Shown here: in pieces, positions 54,471 through 64,000 of the stretch
Layout of the letters: each line of letters starts with the position of its first letter
How positions within the stretch are numbered: the first letter of the stretch is position 1
Assembly: GCA_964019695.1 (NCBI GenBank)
Contig: OZ026517.1
Span: 78,967,252 to 79,031,251, forward strand
Direction: 5' to 3'
Length of the DNA: 64,000 bases
Source: Loripinus fragilis
Taxonomy: Eukaryota; Mollusca; Bivalvia; Lucinida; Lucinidae
Translations under genes and position numbers: made by a program
The notes under the pieces: generated by a model
What the model was told of the DNA's origin: nothing
The model's database searches: none
What the model saw: the letters and a program-made list of their open reading frames with translations, nothing else

Positions 54471-56154
54471 CTGCAACAAGGGGAGCACTCAAATTTACAG
54501 CCTAGGATAGGGCTCCATATTGCAATCAACTATGAATTAGTTTACAATTGTAGTATGGCCAATGCTTTTTCTTTGATCTTTGCTGGTGTTTAAATCAGAC
54601 ACCCTAGAATAACGACGAAGGAGAAGCTTAAAACCGTACTCTAACTTCCATTTTTAGTTAAACAGCGATGTAGGCGGGAACTTTCTAAACCCGTAGGTAC
54701 AGTCAGTGGCCATAAGCAAGTAGCCAAAATGGCAAACGTTGTTTCGTTTGCAAAAATTTAAGTACATTTAAAATTTGTATAATTTGAAAACGAGGAATGC
54801 AAATTATCTGAAATTTTGAACATATCACTATTTGCTGTTTTTCAACTTAAGAATGCTTGATTATTATAGAAATAATGTCACTTAGAGTTCGTGGGTGTTA
54901 TTCATTTCAACCACCCCTGATTTCTGAAACAGTTTAAAAATTCGATGTGGGTTCTAAACTTCTTCCGTTTTTACATGGCTATAGATACTGCTTATGTTCT
55001 ATATATTTTTGGTGATAATGGTGCTAATATGTTATAATCGTGAGCTGTGAACAAGGTGTGTTCACATCTTCCTAATCTATTCACCGTCATATTAGGGGTG
55101 GGTGGGGTATTTGTACCCCTGACGCAAAAATCTAAATTATTGAATGAATTCACATGGTAACTTAGCAACAAGTATCAGTCTTTCTAGGGTCCATATACGA
55201 GTGTTTGAAGCAATTAGTATTTAAATGTTTCGCTCTTTCAAATCGAAAATACAGCACCCAGCGATACCTAACCCCTTGGTAAAATTTTGCTTTACGAGGG
55301 CGTACCCAAACTTTCATGCGAAATCATAGGATAGTTCTTCTTAAAAAAATGAATGTTCCGTAAAAATGTAACCCCAAATGGTACTTTCAACTGAAAATAA
55401 TTATTACACAAATACTATATCACCGGTTATGCTGCTTGTGGCACCAATATCAGGACTGACAGTGAAAATTAGCAGATTTTCTTTGGATCCAACCATAGCT
55501 TATGTCCATCAACATTTATTCAAAATATATTATTTTCAATTTGAACACTGTTATAATACCTCACAAAACATACATCCCCCATATTCCTGCATTTGTTCAT
55601 TTAGTTTGTTTTTACAGCCAAAGTATACTGCAGTCTGATCGTTTTCATGGCATTATTTTCCGTCCAGTTCTCTGCTCTGCATTATTTCATTTTCAGTGTT
55701 TATACTAATTTGAACTTTAACAGAATGTTTTTCAGTACATTTCAAATATTTCTGCAAATTTTCAATAAAGAATATTATAATCGGGCATTTTTACGGCAAT
55801 TTTTCAACACCTGTTATCTTTTTTGAAGAAATGGAGCCAAATTTTGTGATACACAATATCTCCATAGCAACATATGATGACATCATACAATTTGGTGATG
55901 ACGTAAACATATACACTGTATATTCATCCAGGGCAGTTATCATTTGGGGAAATTGTCTTTTTCGGCTAGAAAAGACCATTGTTTCAGACCATATTTTTTG
56001 TCAAATTCTTGTAAGCTGGTTTGGCTACTTACTTATGACCACTGAGTGTAGATGTAATATAATTGACAGCTTAGGCCGGATGCAGGGAGGAGCGAATGTA
56101 AATTTCGTCAGGTGTCAGTAACACGTGTTTATTCGCGCCTGCGCCATACTACAA
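54471..56154. other. No supported feature
   Basis: AT-rich intergenic sequence. Open frames near 55,378-55,708 and 55,791-56,121 have no recognisable family. Confidence 0.4.
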
Positions 56155-56224
56155 GCTAAATAAAGGATTTTTCCTCGGCTTTCTGTTCAAACCAGAAAGC
56201 CTCGGAAAAGTATCCTTTATCTAT
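56155..56224. repeat. Short hairpin
   Basis: AATAAAGGATTTTTCCTCGG and CTTTCTG pair with CAGAAAG and CCTCGGAAAAGTATCCTTTAT; arms ~30 bp. Confidence 0.75.
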
Positions 56225-56769
56225 TACTTGTCACATTCTTATTTACAGTTACAATGTAATATAACTGGACATACATGACTACTTTATAAACCATCTTTAA
56301 ATGTCGTATTTTGCATTTCCAGTTCCATGTCTAAAGCTGCTTTTATTCATGGATTCAACTAAATATTTAAATATATTTTTACTTATTATTTTACCGCTTA
56401 ACTGTTTTGGATGCTGACACAGAAAAAGTCTAAACTAGAAATGATTGTAATAATATTTATAGGTTATTAAACTTGTATGGCGATATATATATTTTTGTGT
56501 GTATGAATTGTTTTGGCACTCTGTCGTCTTCTGGTATTTTTGCAAACAGCTTAGACCCAAACTTTTTAACACCCTAATGGTATTACTGAATTATGTTTGA
56601 AAATAAGTTTATTTTGAAAACAAGTATCAGCAGACTAGCAACAACTATGAAAAAATCCCATGATGTAAAAAGTTCATGTATAGTTCTTAAATAAACTTCC
56701 AAATATACTACATGTACATGGAAACATGTTTTGAGTGCTTTGAATATTCTGTAAACATATATTAAAAAG
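56225..56769. other. No supported feature
   Basis: AT-rich spacer. Confidence 0.3.
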
Positions 56770-57075
56770 AAAGTGAGCATGATCAGGAACTGCCACAATC
56801 ACATACTGCAAACCAACCCACGGCTCCGTAAGGAAGAGCCACAGAACATTTATAGTAACAATACATCTGTAAGACAATAATAGCAAAGCAGCCAGCTTTC
56901 TCTTCCTCTTCATGATGATTGCAAAACTAAAATGGACACAAAGTAATGTATAACGAAACAAAACAAAGACAAACACAGAACTCCCACAAACAATTTCAAG
57001 TACATTAAACAATAGATCAACAACAACAGAACCACCGCCTTAGAACGGACAGCAGCCTAAGCCACCAAGTGTCTT
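56770..57075 (+). repeat. Dispersed repeat, SEYDQE family
   Basis: Reads SEHDQELPQSHTANQPTAP then a stop and GRATEH; later CAACAACAACAGAACCACCG and CTTAGAACGGACAGCAGCC match 24,126-24,165. Stops within the frame mark it as a decayed copy. Confidence 0.55.
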
Positions 57076-57612
57076 AAATGCATTTTACTAACGCTAAATC
57101 TTCGCCCTAGATTCTGTTGTTGTTAAAAAACAAAATTGTTTAGCTCGCACGGAGGCTTCCTAACTAATGCAATGTATCATCACAGAGAACTAATCAAATC
57201 AAATTAACGCATTATGATGATACAAAGAAAAGGGCTCATGACTCTCAGATAGTCAGAGCTAAAGATGTGTCGTTGTCGGCTTGGCGCAGTGGTAAGATGG
57301 TAGACAACTGTACTTTATTTTGGCGTCAATTCCAACTTATCTTCTGACTACACTAACTTTGTTATTGGTCAATATTATTGTAAATACAGAATGTCACCAT
57401 AGCTAGCATAACGCTGTGGGACTCTAATACGACTTAGAAGGAATAAATTCATACAATTGCATTTGCATTTACATAGCGTGTTCATTTGTAAGTATACGTT
57501 TGATGTTTATTCTGAGCCAAAAATAAACAACAAACACATAGAGATCAGCACCATGACGTCATATTAGGGTAAAGTTTTTCTTTTGTCTAATATTTCTATT
57601 GACCTATCTTAT
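57076..57612. other. Possible SINE head at 57,280; otherwise nothing supported
   Basis: GGCTTGGCGCAGTGGTAAGA near 57,280 resembles an A box and GCGTCAATTCC ~45 bases on is a weak B box. Too degraded to call firmly. Confidence 0.3.
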
Positions 57613-57806
57613 CCACACCGGATAGGCGGCAATCCCAAACATAAATACTATCGACGAAGGTAGATAAAAAATAGAAGCAGATCTTTCGATTGCCATTTGT
57701 CGCCAGAATGGCGACAAATTGCAATTGAAAACACTGATTCTAGCGATTTTTTTATCCGCGTTCGTCGATTGTTTGGAGCGTTTTTGATTGCTGCCTACCC
57801 GGTGTG
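57613..57806. mobile_element. MITE with CACACCGGATAGGCGGCAATC tips
   Basis: Left CACACCGGATAGGCGGCAAT; right ATTGCTGCCTACCCGGTGTG, with ATCGACGAA / TTCGTCGAT as a second paired block and CGCCAGAATGGCG at the centre. Half copy at 49,265. Confidence 0.8.
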
Positions 57807-58404
57807 TTATTCGCGCCAATGAGGACTATCTTTAATTACATTTTTGAGCTCACTTGCTAGAACATAGTGTTCTCATAGGTAAATACCTCAGACTGTCATT
57901 CAAACTTGTTACAAATGTCACTACACTTAAAAAGTAGATGTAAAAAGGCATGAGGTCATGATAACAGTCTGTTTTACACCTGATTCCATATTTCTGAATC
58001 CACGTCTCATTGGTGTCGTATTAAGTATTTCCGTTTAATCGTTAGTGTTTGTTATACGATTGAAAGCCCCTGACTTTTATATACATGTTCTTTATACTGA
58101 TTTGATTAGCACCTGAACAAATAACACCAAAAAAACAGTAGATATATTGATAAGATGGTGTACTGTTATATTTGTAACATCCCCCTTTTATTAGTAAAAT
58201 GCAAAATTTTGTATGGATAATTTTTCCGCGATTTTTTGCGCAGCTGCAAAAAGGGTAGTAAAGTTTTATTAAAGTTCTCCACTACTGTACTAACTGTAAT
58301 TAACTTAAATTCCAGTATTAATGGAGTTTTGTTGCGGCACATCACATTCGGTTCTTGTCTGTGTTTGGTTTGCTAATACGTATAGACTTCGAGCTAAAAA
58401 AAGG
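57807..58404. other. No supported feature
   Basis: AT-rich sequence up to the long-armed element; the outer boundary of that element is uncertain here. Confidence 0.3.
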
Positions 58405-59850
58405 TCCTGCTCCCCCCCCCCAGGGAGTTTTGCAGACATATCCTATCTCGAAGAAAATTTCAAGCCGCATCTTTTAAGAGATGTTTGCACTCTGTGCTCC
58501 GGGGCGTTAGTCTCTGACAGCGTGTTACTTATGTTACTGTAACAAACTAAGGAAAAAATCAAAATGAAAGTTTGGGCTACAGAAAGAAGACATAAAACCA
58601 TCTATTTATTCAAATTTCTTATGTAGTTTGCAAGCTGGATGCCTAAGCTACATAAAAGCAGCATTTTAAACAAAATTACAGCCTTGAATGGTGTTATATG
58701 CGTTACATAGATTAAATTTCCCTTTGAAAGTTGAAATCGTGACTAACATCAAGTGTTTTTAATCTTCGTTTACTAAAGTACTCATGTGACTAATAGAAGA
58801 AAAAGTTTGCTTTTCTATCTCAAATACATTGTTTTATATGAGCTATTAAACAACCCTACCCCCAATTTTAAGTATCCAATTTTGGTATCTATTATTGAAG
58901 GAAAATATATGAAAATATTTGACGCTCGTGGATATCTTACATTTATGACACTGTCTTACTAATGCAATAACGAATCATGCATTTGCAAGTTTGACATCAG
59001 GATCAGAGCATTTATTTAAGTATGTAACGTATATTACATGGCATAATGAATGAGCAAGGAAATTTTCTTGGAAGTAAGAGATGATCTTTCAGAAAAATAC
59101 CGTTTTTCACATGTTTTCCTATTAATCTGTAGCCTCTTGTGCCTTAGTCTTAGTAATTACAGTCATTGCTGATAACAAGCCCATGGAATTGTGTTACCTA
59201 TGTTATATATAACCCTTTTAATCACATATTTCCTAATGCTATATAATATTAAAATATATAGACATATAGATAGAAAATAATAGTTCTCATTTAAATGGCA
59301 CAATTTAATAAATATTCCTATTAAATAAAATTATTCAAAAACAATCTTTATTCAAGTCACCCTCACAATGTCTATCATTGTGTCTGCTTCTATTGCAAAA
59401 TAATCACCCATTTCATCACAACCAGTAGAAGCATGGGATTGTATTAGGACTGCAAACTGAGTACAACCCTGTTCCTCTCCACCCCTTTGGAAATTGTGCA
59501 GACATATCCTACCTTAAAGAACAATTCAAGCTGCATCAAATAAGAGATGTTTGCACTCTATTTACTTGGGGGTTAGCCTGTAATGGTATGATACGTATGT
59601 TACAATATCAATTCAAGAATAAATGAATTGAAAGTCTGAGAAACAGAAAGAAGACATAAAACTATCTATTTATTTGAATTATTCATGTAGTTTGCAGGCT
59701 GAATACCTTTGATATATAAGAAAAGATTTTTTAACAAAAATATACAGCTTCCTATGTTATTCTATGTGTTACATTAATTAAGATTACTTTTTTAAAATTG
59801 GTAATTGTGACAAACATCACTTATAAGCATTTCATGTGATCCTCCTCTTC
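58405..59850 (+). repeat. Left inverted arm, two modules
   Basis: Module 1 (58,405-59,080) and module 2 (~59,440-59,850) share GTGCAGACATATCCTA, AAGAGATGTTTGCACTC, AGAAAGAAGACATAAAAC and ATCTATTTATT. A C-rich tract precedes each. Confidence 0.75.
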
Positions 59851-60034
59851 AGACTTAATTTTCTTTGTATGTGTGGCCAGTGCCAGCGTCAAACAACTTG
59901 ACTCAGCCAAACTTGAATCCTTTTAGCATTCTTCAAAAGCAGAAACAGCATGTCAGTGTCATTGGATCAAACACCTGATTAAATATGGGTTTAATGTCAT
60001 TTCACATATATGCATACAATGGAGTATGACTCTG

Positions 60035-60470
60035 GTAAATATCTCTTCCTGTGAAGTGGCAAAAGCAATCTAACTGCAGCTGCCTCTGCATCCGTGCTAG
60101 TCAAATGATAATTTTGCTCTGATTTTGCAAAATCTATGTCTCTACCGTGTACCTCTAAGAATACTTTAAGATTTCTGACATTGGTCAAACAGAAATTTGA
60201 TAGGCTTCTTTTTTGCATCATTTGCCATGGAACCTATCCAGTCTTTTGGTGCTCAAGTTCTCAGGTCTTAGATCAATAGTATTTTGCTGCGCCCAAAGAA
60301 CTTGATAAGTTTTCTTTAGCTACAATGTTGACTCTTGATGGTTTTGGCAGACCGTCTGAAACAATTTCTGTTACACCTTGAAAGTTATCTGGTATAAGAG
60401 AAAGAATATGAAGTTGGACATTGCCATCAATTATGTTTGCAGTTGGTTGTTTTTTGATGTCAGTACATTG
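60035..60470 (-). pseudogene. N-terminal half of a multicopy invertebrate protein family (relic)
   Basis: On the minus strand: PTANIIDGNVQLHILSLIPD, NFQGVTEIVSDGLPKPSRVN and IVAKENL. After a frame change APKDWIGSMANDAKKKPI and KFLFDQCQ follow; after another, FLEVHGRDIDFAKSEQNYH and LTSTDAEAAAV. From memory this order (I-x-DGN, then P-x-DW-x-F-N-x-NK-x-L-x-FL, then GR-x-I-x-F and LTSxDGE) matches a large, unnamed protein family found in many copies in corals and molluscs. Function unknown to me. Frameshifts and stops show it is dead. Confidence 0.5.
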
Positions 60471-60841
60471 AAGTATGTCTTATATGTCTATAATGTAAAA
60501 CCTATGATTTCTCAGTTTTTGCAGCCATATCATTAGCTGTTGCATTCAAAAGAAGGAAAGTGGACTATAGGTAGAATGGGATAACCAGTAGTTCTATATT
60601 ATGCTCTTAGGAAGATTTATACAGAGTAAACAAGTTGATAAGGTGCCTCATTTCATGATCTATTGAAAACACTGAAATTGCAAACACTTGCCTCTGACAG
60701 TGTAATCAAAAAGGATGTCACGACAATGCCCTTGCTCATTTATTATGACGAGTTATATATGTTACATCCTTTAATAAGCGCTCTTATCTTAGAAACTTAG
60801 TGAATCATTGAATTGAAAGGGTCTAAATTGCGCTCTGTTCA

Positions 60842-61262
60842 TCCTGCATTTCATTGCTTTACCTGCTGTGATACATCTAGTTCGTTTATCTGAAGGGAAA
60901 GAGTTACCTCGGTTTCAGCACTTCAGTAGTACTAAGACTTCAAATAAGTTTTTGAATGCTTGGGGAAAGATAATAAGTGAAGAGACATTATTAGATGAAA
61001 ATATGTGGAATGCATGTATGGAAAGGCTACATTTATAAAAGTTAACCAGCTAAGATATGATTCTTTATCACAGAAATATCAAGGTACATCAGTCCAGGTT
61101 CTCATTGCTCTTAATGGCATAGTTTTCCTCCTTGTAAAGCTTTAGTCTTTCTTCTACTTGCAGAGTATCTCTTGAAACACATACTCAAAGAGCCAACTAT
61201 TAGAAATTCATATCAGTTTCCTAATGTTCCAAGCCCTAAATGGCAAAATTGGAAAGTTGATA
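60842..61262 (+). pseudogene. C-terminal half of the same multicopy family (relic)
   Basis: Plus strand reads HPAFHCFTCCDTSSSFI then TGA, echoing the family motif HxAFTGCDTTSxF. Later come VNQLRYDSLSQKYQ and, after a frame change, PPCKALVFLLLAEYLL and FPNVPSPKWQNWKVDNG, echoing LPPCxxAL...VPSP...GW. It runs away from the N-terminal half, which is on the other strand, so the gene has been broken and one part inverted. Decayed by stops and frameshifts. Confidence 0.5.
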
Positions 61263-61759
61263 ATGGCTCATCAATTTTGAGTGGACTGGTGGTAAAATTG
61301 AATAACAGTAAATGATTGAAATATTGTGTGATGATTCTACTAGTTGCAAGGAGGCGTGTGATTATAATGATTACCACAGAAGCAGCCAACGACAAACATG
61401 AGTGTTAAACCAATGAGAAATAGTTTGGACCATTTCATTTATTGTATTTTCTTGTAAAAATGTAAAACTATCTTTTCTATTTGTGGCTCTATATTTAGCA
61501 TTATATCACAGTATTAGGAAATGTGTCCAAAAGTTCATTGATAACATCTATAACACCAGTCCATGGGCTTGATAATCAGAAATGAATATAATTTCTAGTG
61601 TTTTGGCACCAAAAACTTATAAGTACACATTAAGTGTCCTGATCTTTAACTTAATGACATCTTGTAAATATATGAGCAAGACAAACTAAGAAATTGAAAA
61701 ATATCCACACGCTGTATTCGCTTTCATGTGTTTTACTTAAACCGTAATAACAAAATTCG

Positions 61760-63345
61760 CTTCTCTGTAAAACTGGGAGTAGGGCTGTGTATTAGCTCCT
61801 ATAAGACAATATATTTAAGATAGAAAAGCAAACTTGGTTTTTCCTGTTCATCAATTGAGTATATGTTTGTAAAATCTAATAAAACAATTTGAAACCAAGT
61901 CATAGTAGTTGTTTAACTACATGACGATAGCCACAATTATAGCCTTTAAATTATAATTAGGTTCATGTAACGCACATAACACCACAGTTAGCCATATTTA
62001 TGTTAAACAGCTTCCATATGTAGTAAAGACATCCAGTATAAAGACTATAAGAATGTCAATTTATTAGATAATTTTAATGTCTTCTTTTGGTAGCTCAAAC
62101 GTTCAAATTTCTTATTCTCAAATTGATATAATAACATATGTAACACGCTGTTACAGGCTAACACCCCGACTTACAGAGTGCAAACATTTCTTATTAAATG
62201 CACCTTGAATGGTTACATAAGATATAATTTGTCTGCAGAATTCCAAAGGGGATTAGGATGGAGCAGGCCCTTACTCAGCTTGATGTCAAAATACTGTTTG
62301 ATGATTTTACTTATCACGCTAACATATGTAACACTCTCTTATCTTTAAAACTTGATGACAACTAGCAGATCTATAAGTCTTTATCATAGGAGCCAGTTTA
62401 AAATCCCTAAACAATGTAAGATGTCCAACAGCTGCGAGTTTTTTCACAATTTTAGCTCAAACTTTCAAACTTCATTTCCTTTATTTGATATAGTAACGCA
62501 TGTAACACGCTGTTCCAGACTAACGCCCCAACATAGAGAGTGCAAACATCCCTTATTCGATGCAGCTTGAGTTGTACTATAAGAAGGAATATGTCTGCAA
62601 AATTCCCACGAGGAGATTAAAACATTTTTAGGCATATCTTACGTAAAGACAATGAGCTTGCCCATTTATTACATCAGGTAACATATGTTACAGCCTCTGT
62701 TATTAAAATTTTTGCAACAAACTTGCAGATTTATAAGATTTTTATATAAGCAAATAAATCCCAAACAATGCAACACATTCATCAACTGCAAATATTTTTT
62801 AACTATTTTTACTTTAGTTTTAATACCAAACATTTCACCTTAAAACTCGGTAGGGGTAGGGCTGTTTACTTGCTTATTTCAGAAAAAAATATTTAAGCTA
62901 GGGAAACAAACTTTAATTTTTCTGTTAGCCAATTGCATAAGCTAGTCAGACATGGTTACAAACATTTTGCAAAACACACAGAGAGATTGTGAATGTAAAT
63001 GATGTTAGCCACACTTGCAAATTTTAATGGGTTATCTGATTTATGTAACGCATATGACACCTTAGGAAGCCGCAATTTTGTTCAAATGGCTGTCATACGT
63101 AGTTAAGATATCCAGTATGCAGCCTATATGAATGATTTTTAAAAATAAATATTTTAATGTCTTTAATTTGTAGCCCAAACTTTCAATTTACTTTTTCTTA
63201 GTTTGATTAAGTAACGTATGTTACAGGCTCTTACAGACTAACGCCCCGGAGCACAGAGTGCAAACATCTCTTAAAAGACTCGGCTTTCAATTCTATACAA
63301 GATAGGATATGTCTGCAAAATTCCCTAGGGGGGGGGGGAGCAAAC
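61760..63345 (-). repeat. Right inverted arm, several modules
   Basis: Minus-strand modules with the same order as the left arm: 62,620-63,345 (full), ~62,270-62,610 (shorter) and ~61,760-62,260. GTAACATATGTTAC-like palindromes appear near 62,138, 62,323, 62,495, 62,690 and 63,215. Confidence 0.75.
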
Positions 63346-63640
63346 CCATTCTCAGCCATCCGTCTAGTATATATTGTCAGTGTTTGTTACGTGTGGTGTA
63401 CGAGCAAAAGTTTCTTTTTCTTTATTTTGTTAATACGTAATTTATTTGATTGAAAACTATTATGAAACATTGAACAGATGTATTGTTTTATAACTTGCGG
63501 CAATTTTGATAAAATATGTTAGAGGGACAAACTGCTGCCGCATACCAGTACTAGATATACTGAACAAAATACGAAGCGGGGCGTACCTGTTCGCATGTCT
63601 TAAAAAAAAGAAAATGTGCGAACAACCGTGCTTGTGATCC

Positions 63641-63820
63641 TGTACACACAGGAGCTTGAAGTTCAGTCCGTATATCACCTATAAAGCCTCAAAACCAAAA
63701 GCTCACGGTGTCATTACGTAGTAATGACCAGGTCATTACTACGTAATGACATTGTGAGCTTTTGGTTTTGAGGCTATAGAAGTGATTTAAGGATCGAACT
63801 TCAAGCTCCTGTGTGTACAT
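63641..63820. repeat. 180-bp near-perfect palindrome
   Basis: TGTACACACAGGAGCTTGAA at the left and TTCAAGCTCCTGTGTGTACA at the right. The inner stem CCTCAAAACCAAAAGCTCAC continues to the centre GTAGTAATGACC|AGGTCATTACTAC. One bulged segment near 63,675 / 63,785. Likely a foldback MITE. Confidence 0.9.
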
Positions 63821-64000
63821 CTACGATGAATTATAACTTTCTTAAAATGTTGTGTTCAAGCACATTATTGTCTCGTATATGTAACTGCAGTCGCAAAGTT
63901 ATGCAAAGCGAAAATTGGCATTGCTTGCAAATTCGACCCATTGACGTTGACCATGTTGACGTTGCTAGCAAAATAATCCCACTGAGATAGAAAGAGTTGG

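Larger units (their letters stand above)
58405..63345. mobile_element. ~5-kb element with long, internally repeated inverted arms and a broken coding core
   Basis: The left arm (from the C-run at ~58,412) and the right arm (ending in the G-run at ~63,339) are collinear inverted matches over at least ~650 bp. Shared landmarks in order: TTTTGCAGACATATCCTATC, TCTTTTAAGAGATGTTTGCA, CTCTGTGCTCCGGGGCGTTA, TGAAAGTTTGGGCTAC, TATGCGTTACATA, CTAACATCA, CCCTACCCC and GTAACxTATxTTAC. Each arm also contains further tandem, more worn copies of the module (left second copy ~59,440-59,850; right copies ~61,760-62,260 and ~62,490-62,700). Between the arms lie two halves of a degraded protein-coding remnant. 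I infer a DNA transposon or giant foldback; ends and target duplication were not found. Confidence 0.7.

Overview
The window looks like intergenic and repeat-rich DNA from a lophotrochozoan animal, most likely a bivalve mollusc. It is AT-rich, with frequent TACATGTA-type runs and no bacterial gene density. It holds LINE, SINE, MITE and foldback repeats of the kinds common in bivalves. The only clear protein genes are three copies of a secreted coiled-coil protein ending in a 'short-chain collagen C4-like' cysteine-rich domain, a family greatly expanded in bivalves. Species assignment is inference only.

Layout. 1-9.6 kb: repeats. These are one arm of a distant inverted repeat, a composite repeat with a LINE RNase H fragment, two copies of a palindromic MITE, and a ~1.9 kb minisatellite of ~44-bp units ending just upstream of the first gene. 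9.6-11.6 kb: gene copy 1 and its 3' flank with two foldback MITEs. 11.6-39.5 kb: no convincing host gene. This stretch has a second composite repeat/LINE copy, a tRNA-derived SINE inserted in a MITE, a longer LINE 3' end, many foldbacks, a ~140-bp satellite array broken by a ~2 kb insertion carrying a C2H2 zinc-finger relic, a foldback element carrying a 56-bp minisatellite, and a 0.94-kb palindrome. 39.5-42 kb: gene copy 2, interrupted by an in-frame TAA and enlarged by repeated coiled-coil units. 42-50 kb: tandem repeats, MITEs and a dispersed repeat that keeps a peptide-like reading frame. 50-54 kb: gene copy 3, intact, its 3' flank split by several insertions. 54-64 kb: a ~5 kb structure with long inverted arms around a broken, partly inverted coding remnant, then a 180-bp palindrome.

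How the parts relate. The three collagen-C4-like copies are same-strand duplicates sharing 5' and 3' flanks. Each 3' flank carries the same hairpin, with compensatory base changes between copies. Each was also hit by a MITE family with CTAGACTGG tips and 8-bp target duplications. Copies 1 and 3 look functional; copy 2 looks like a recent pseudogene or an allele with a nonsense change.

Most notable for follow-up: the long-armed element at 58.4-63.3 kb, the covarying hairpin, the CTAGACTGG MITE family, and the frame-preserving dispersed repeat. All family assignments come from reading the sequence and general knowledge; no database search was possible.
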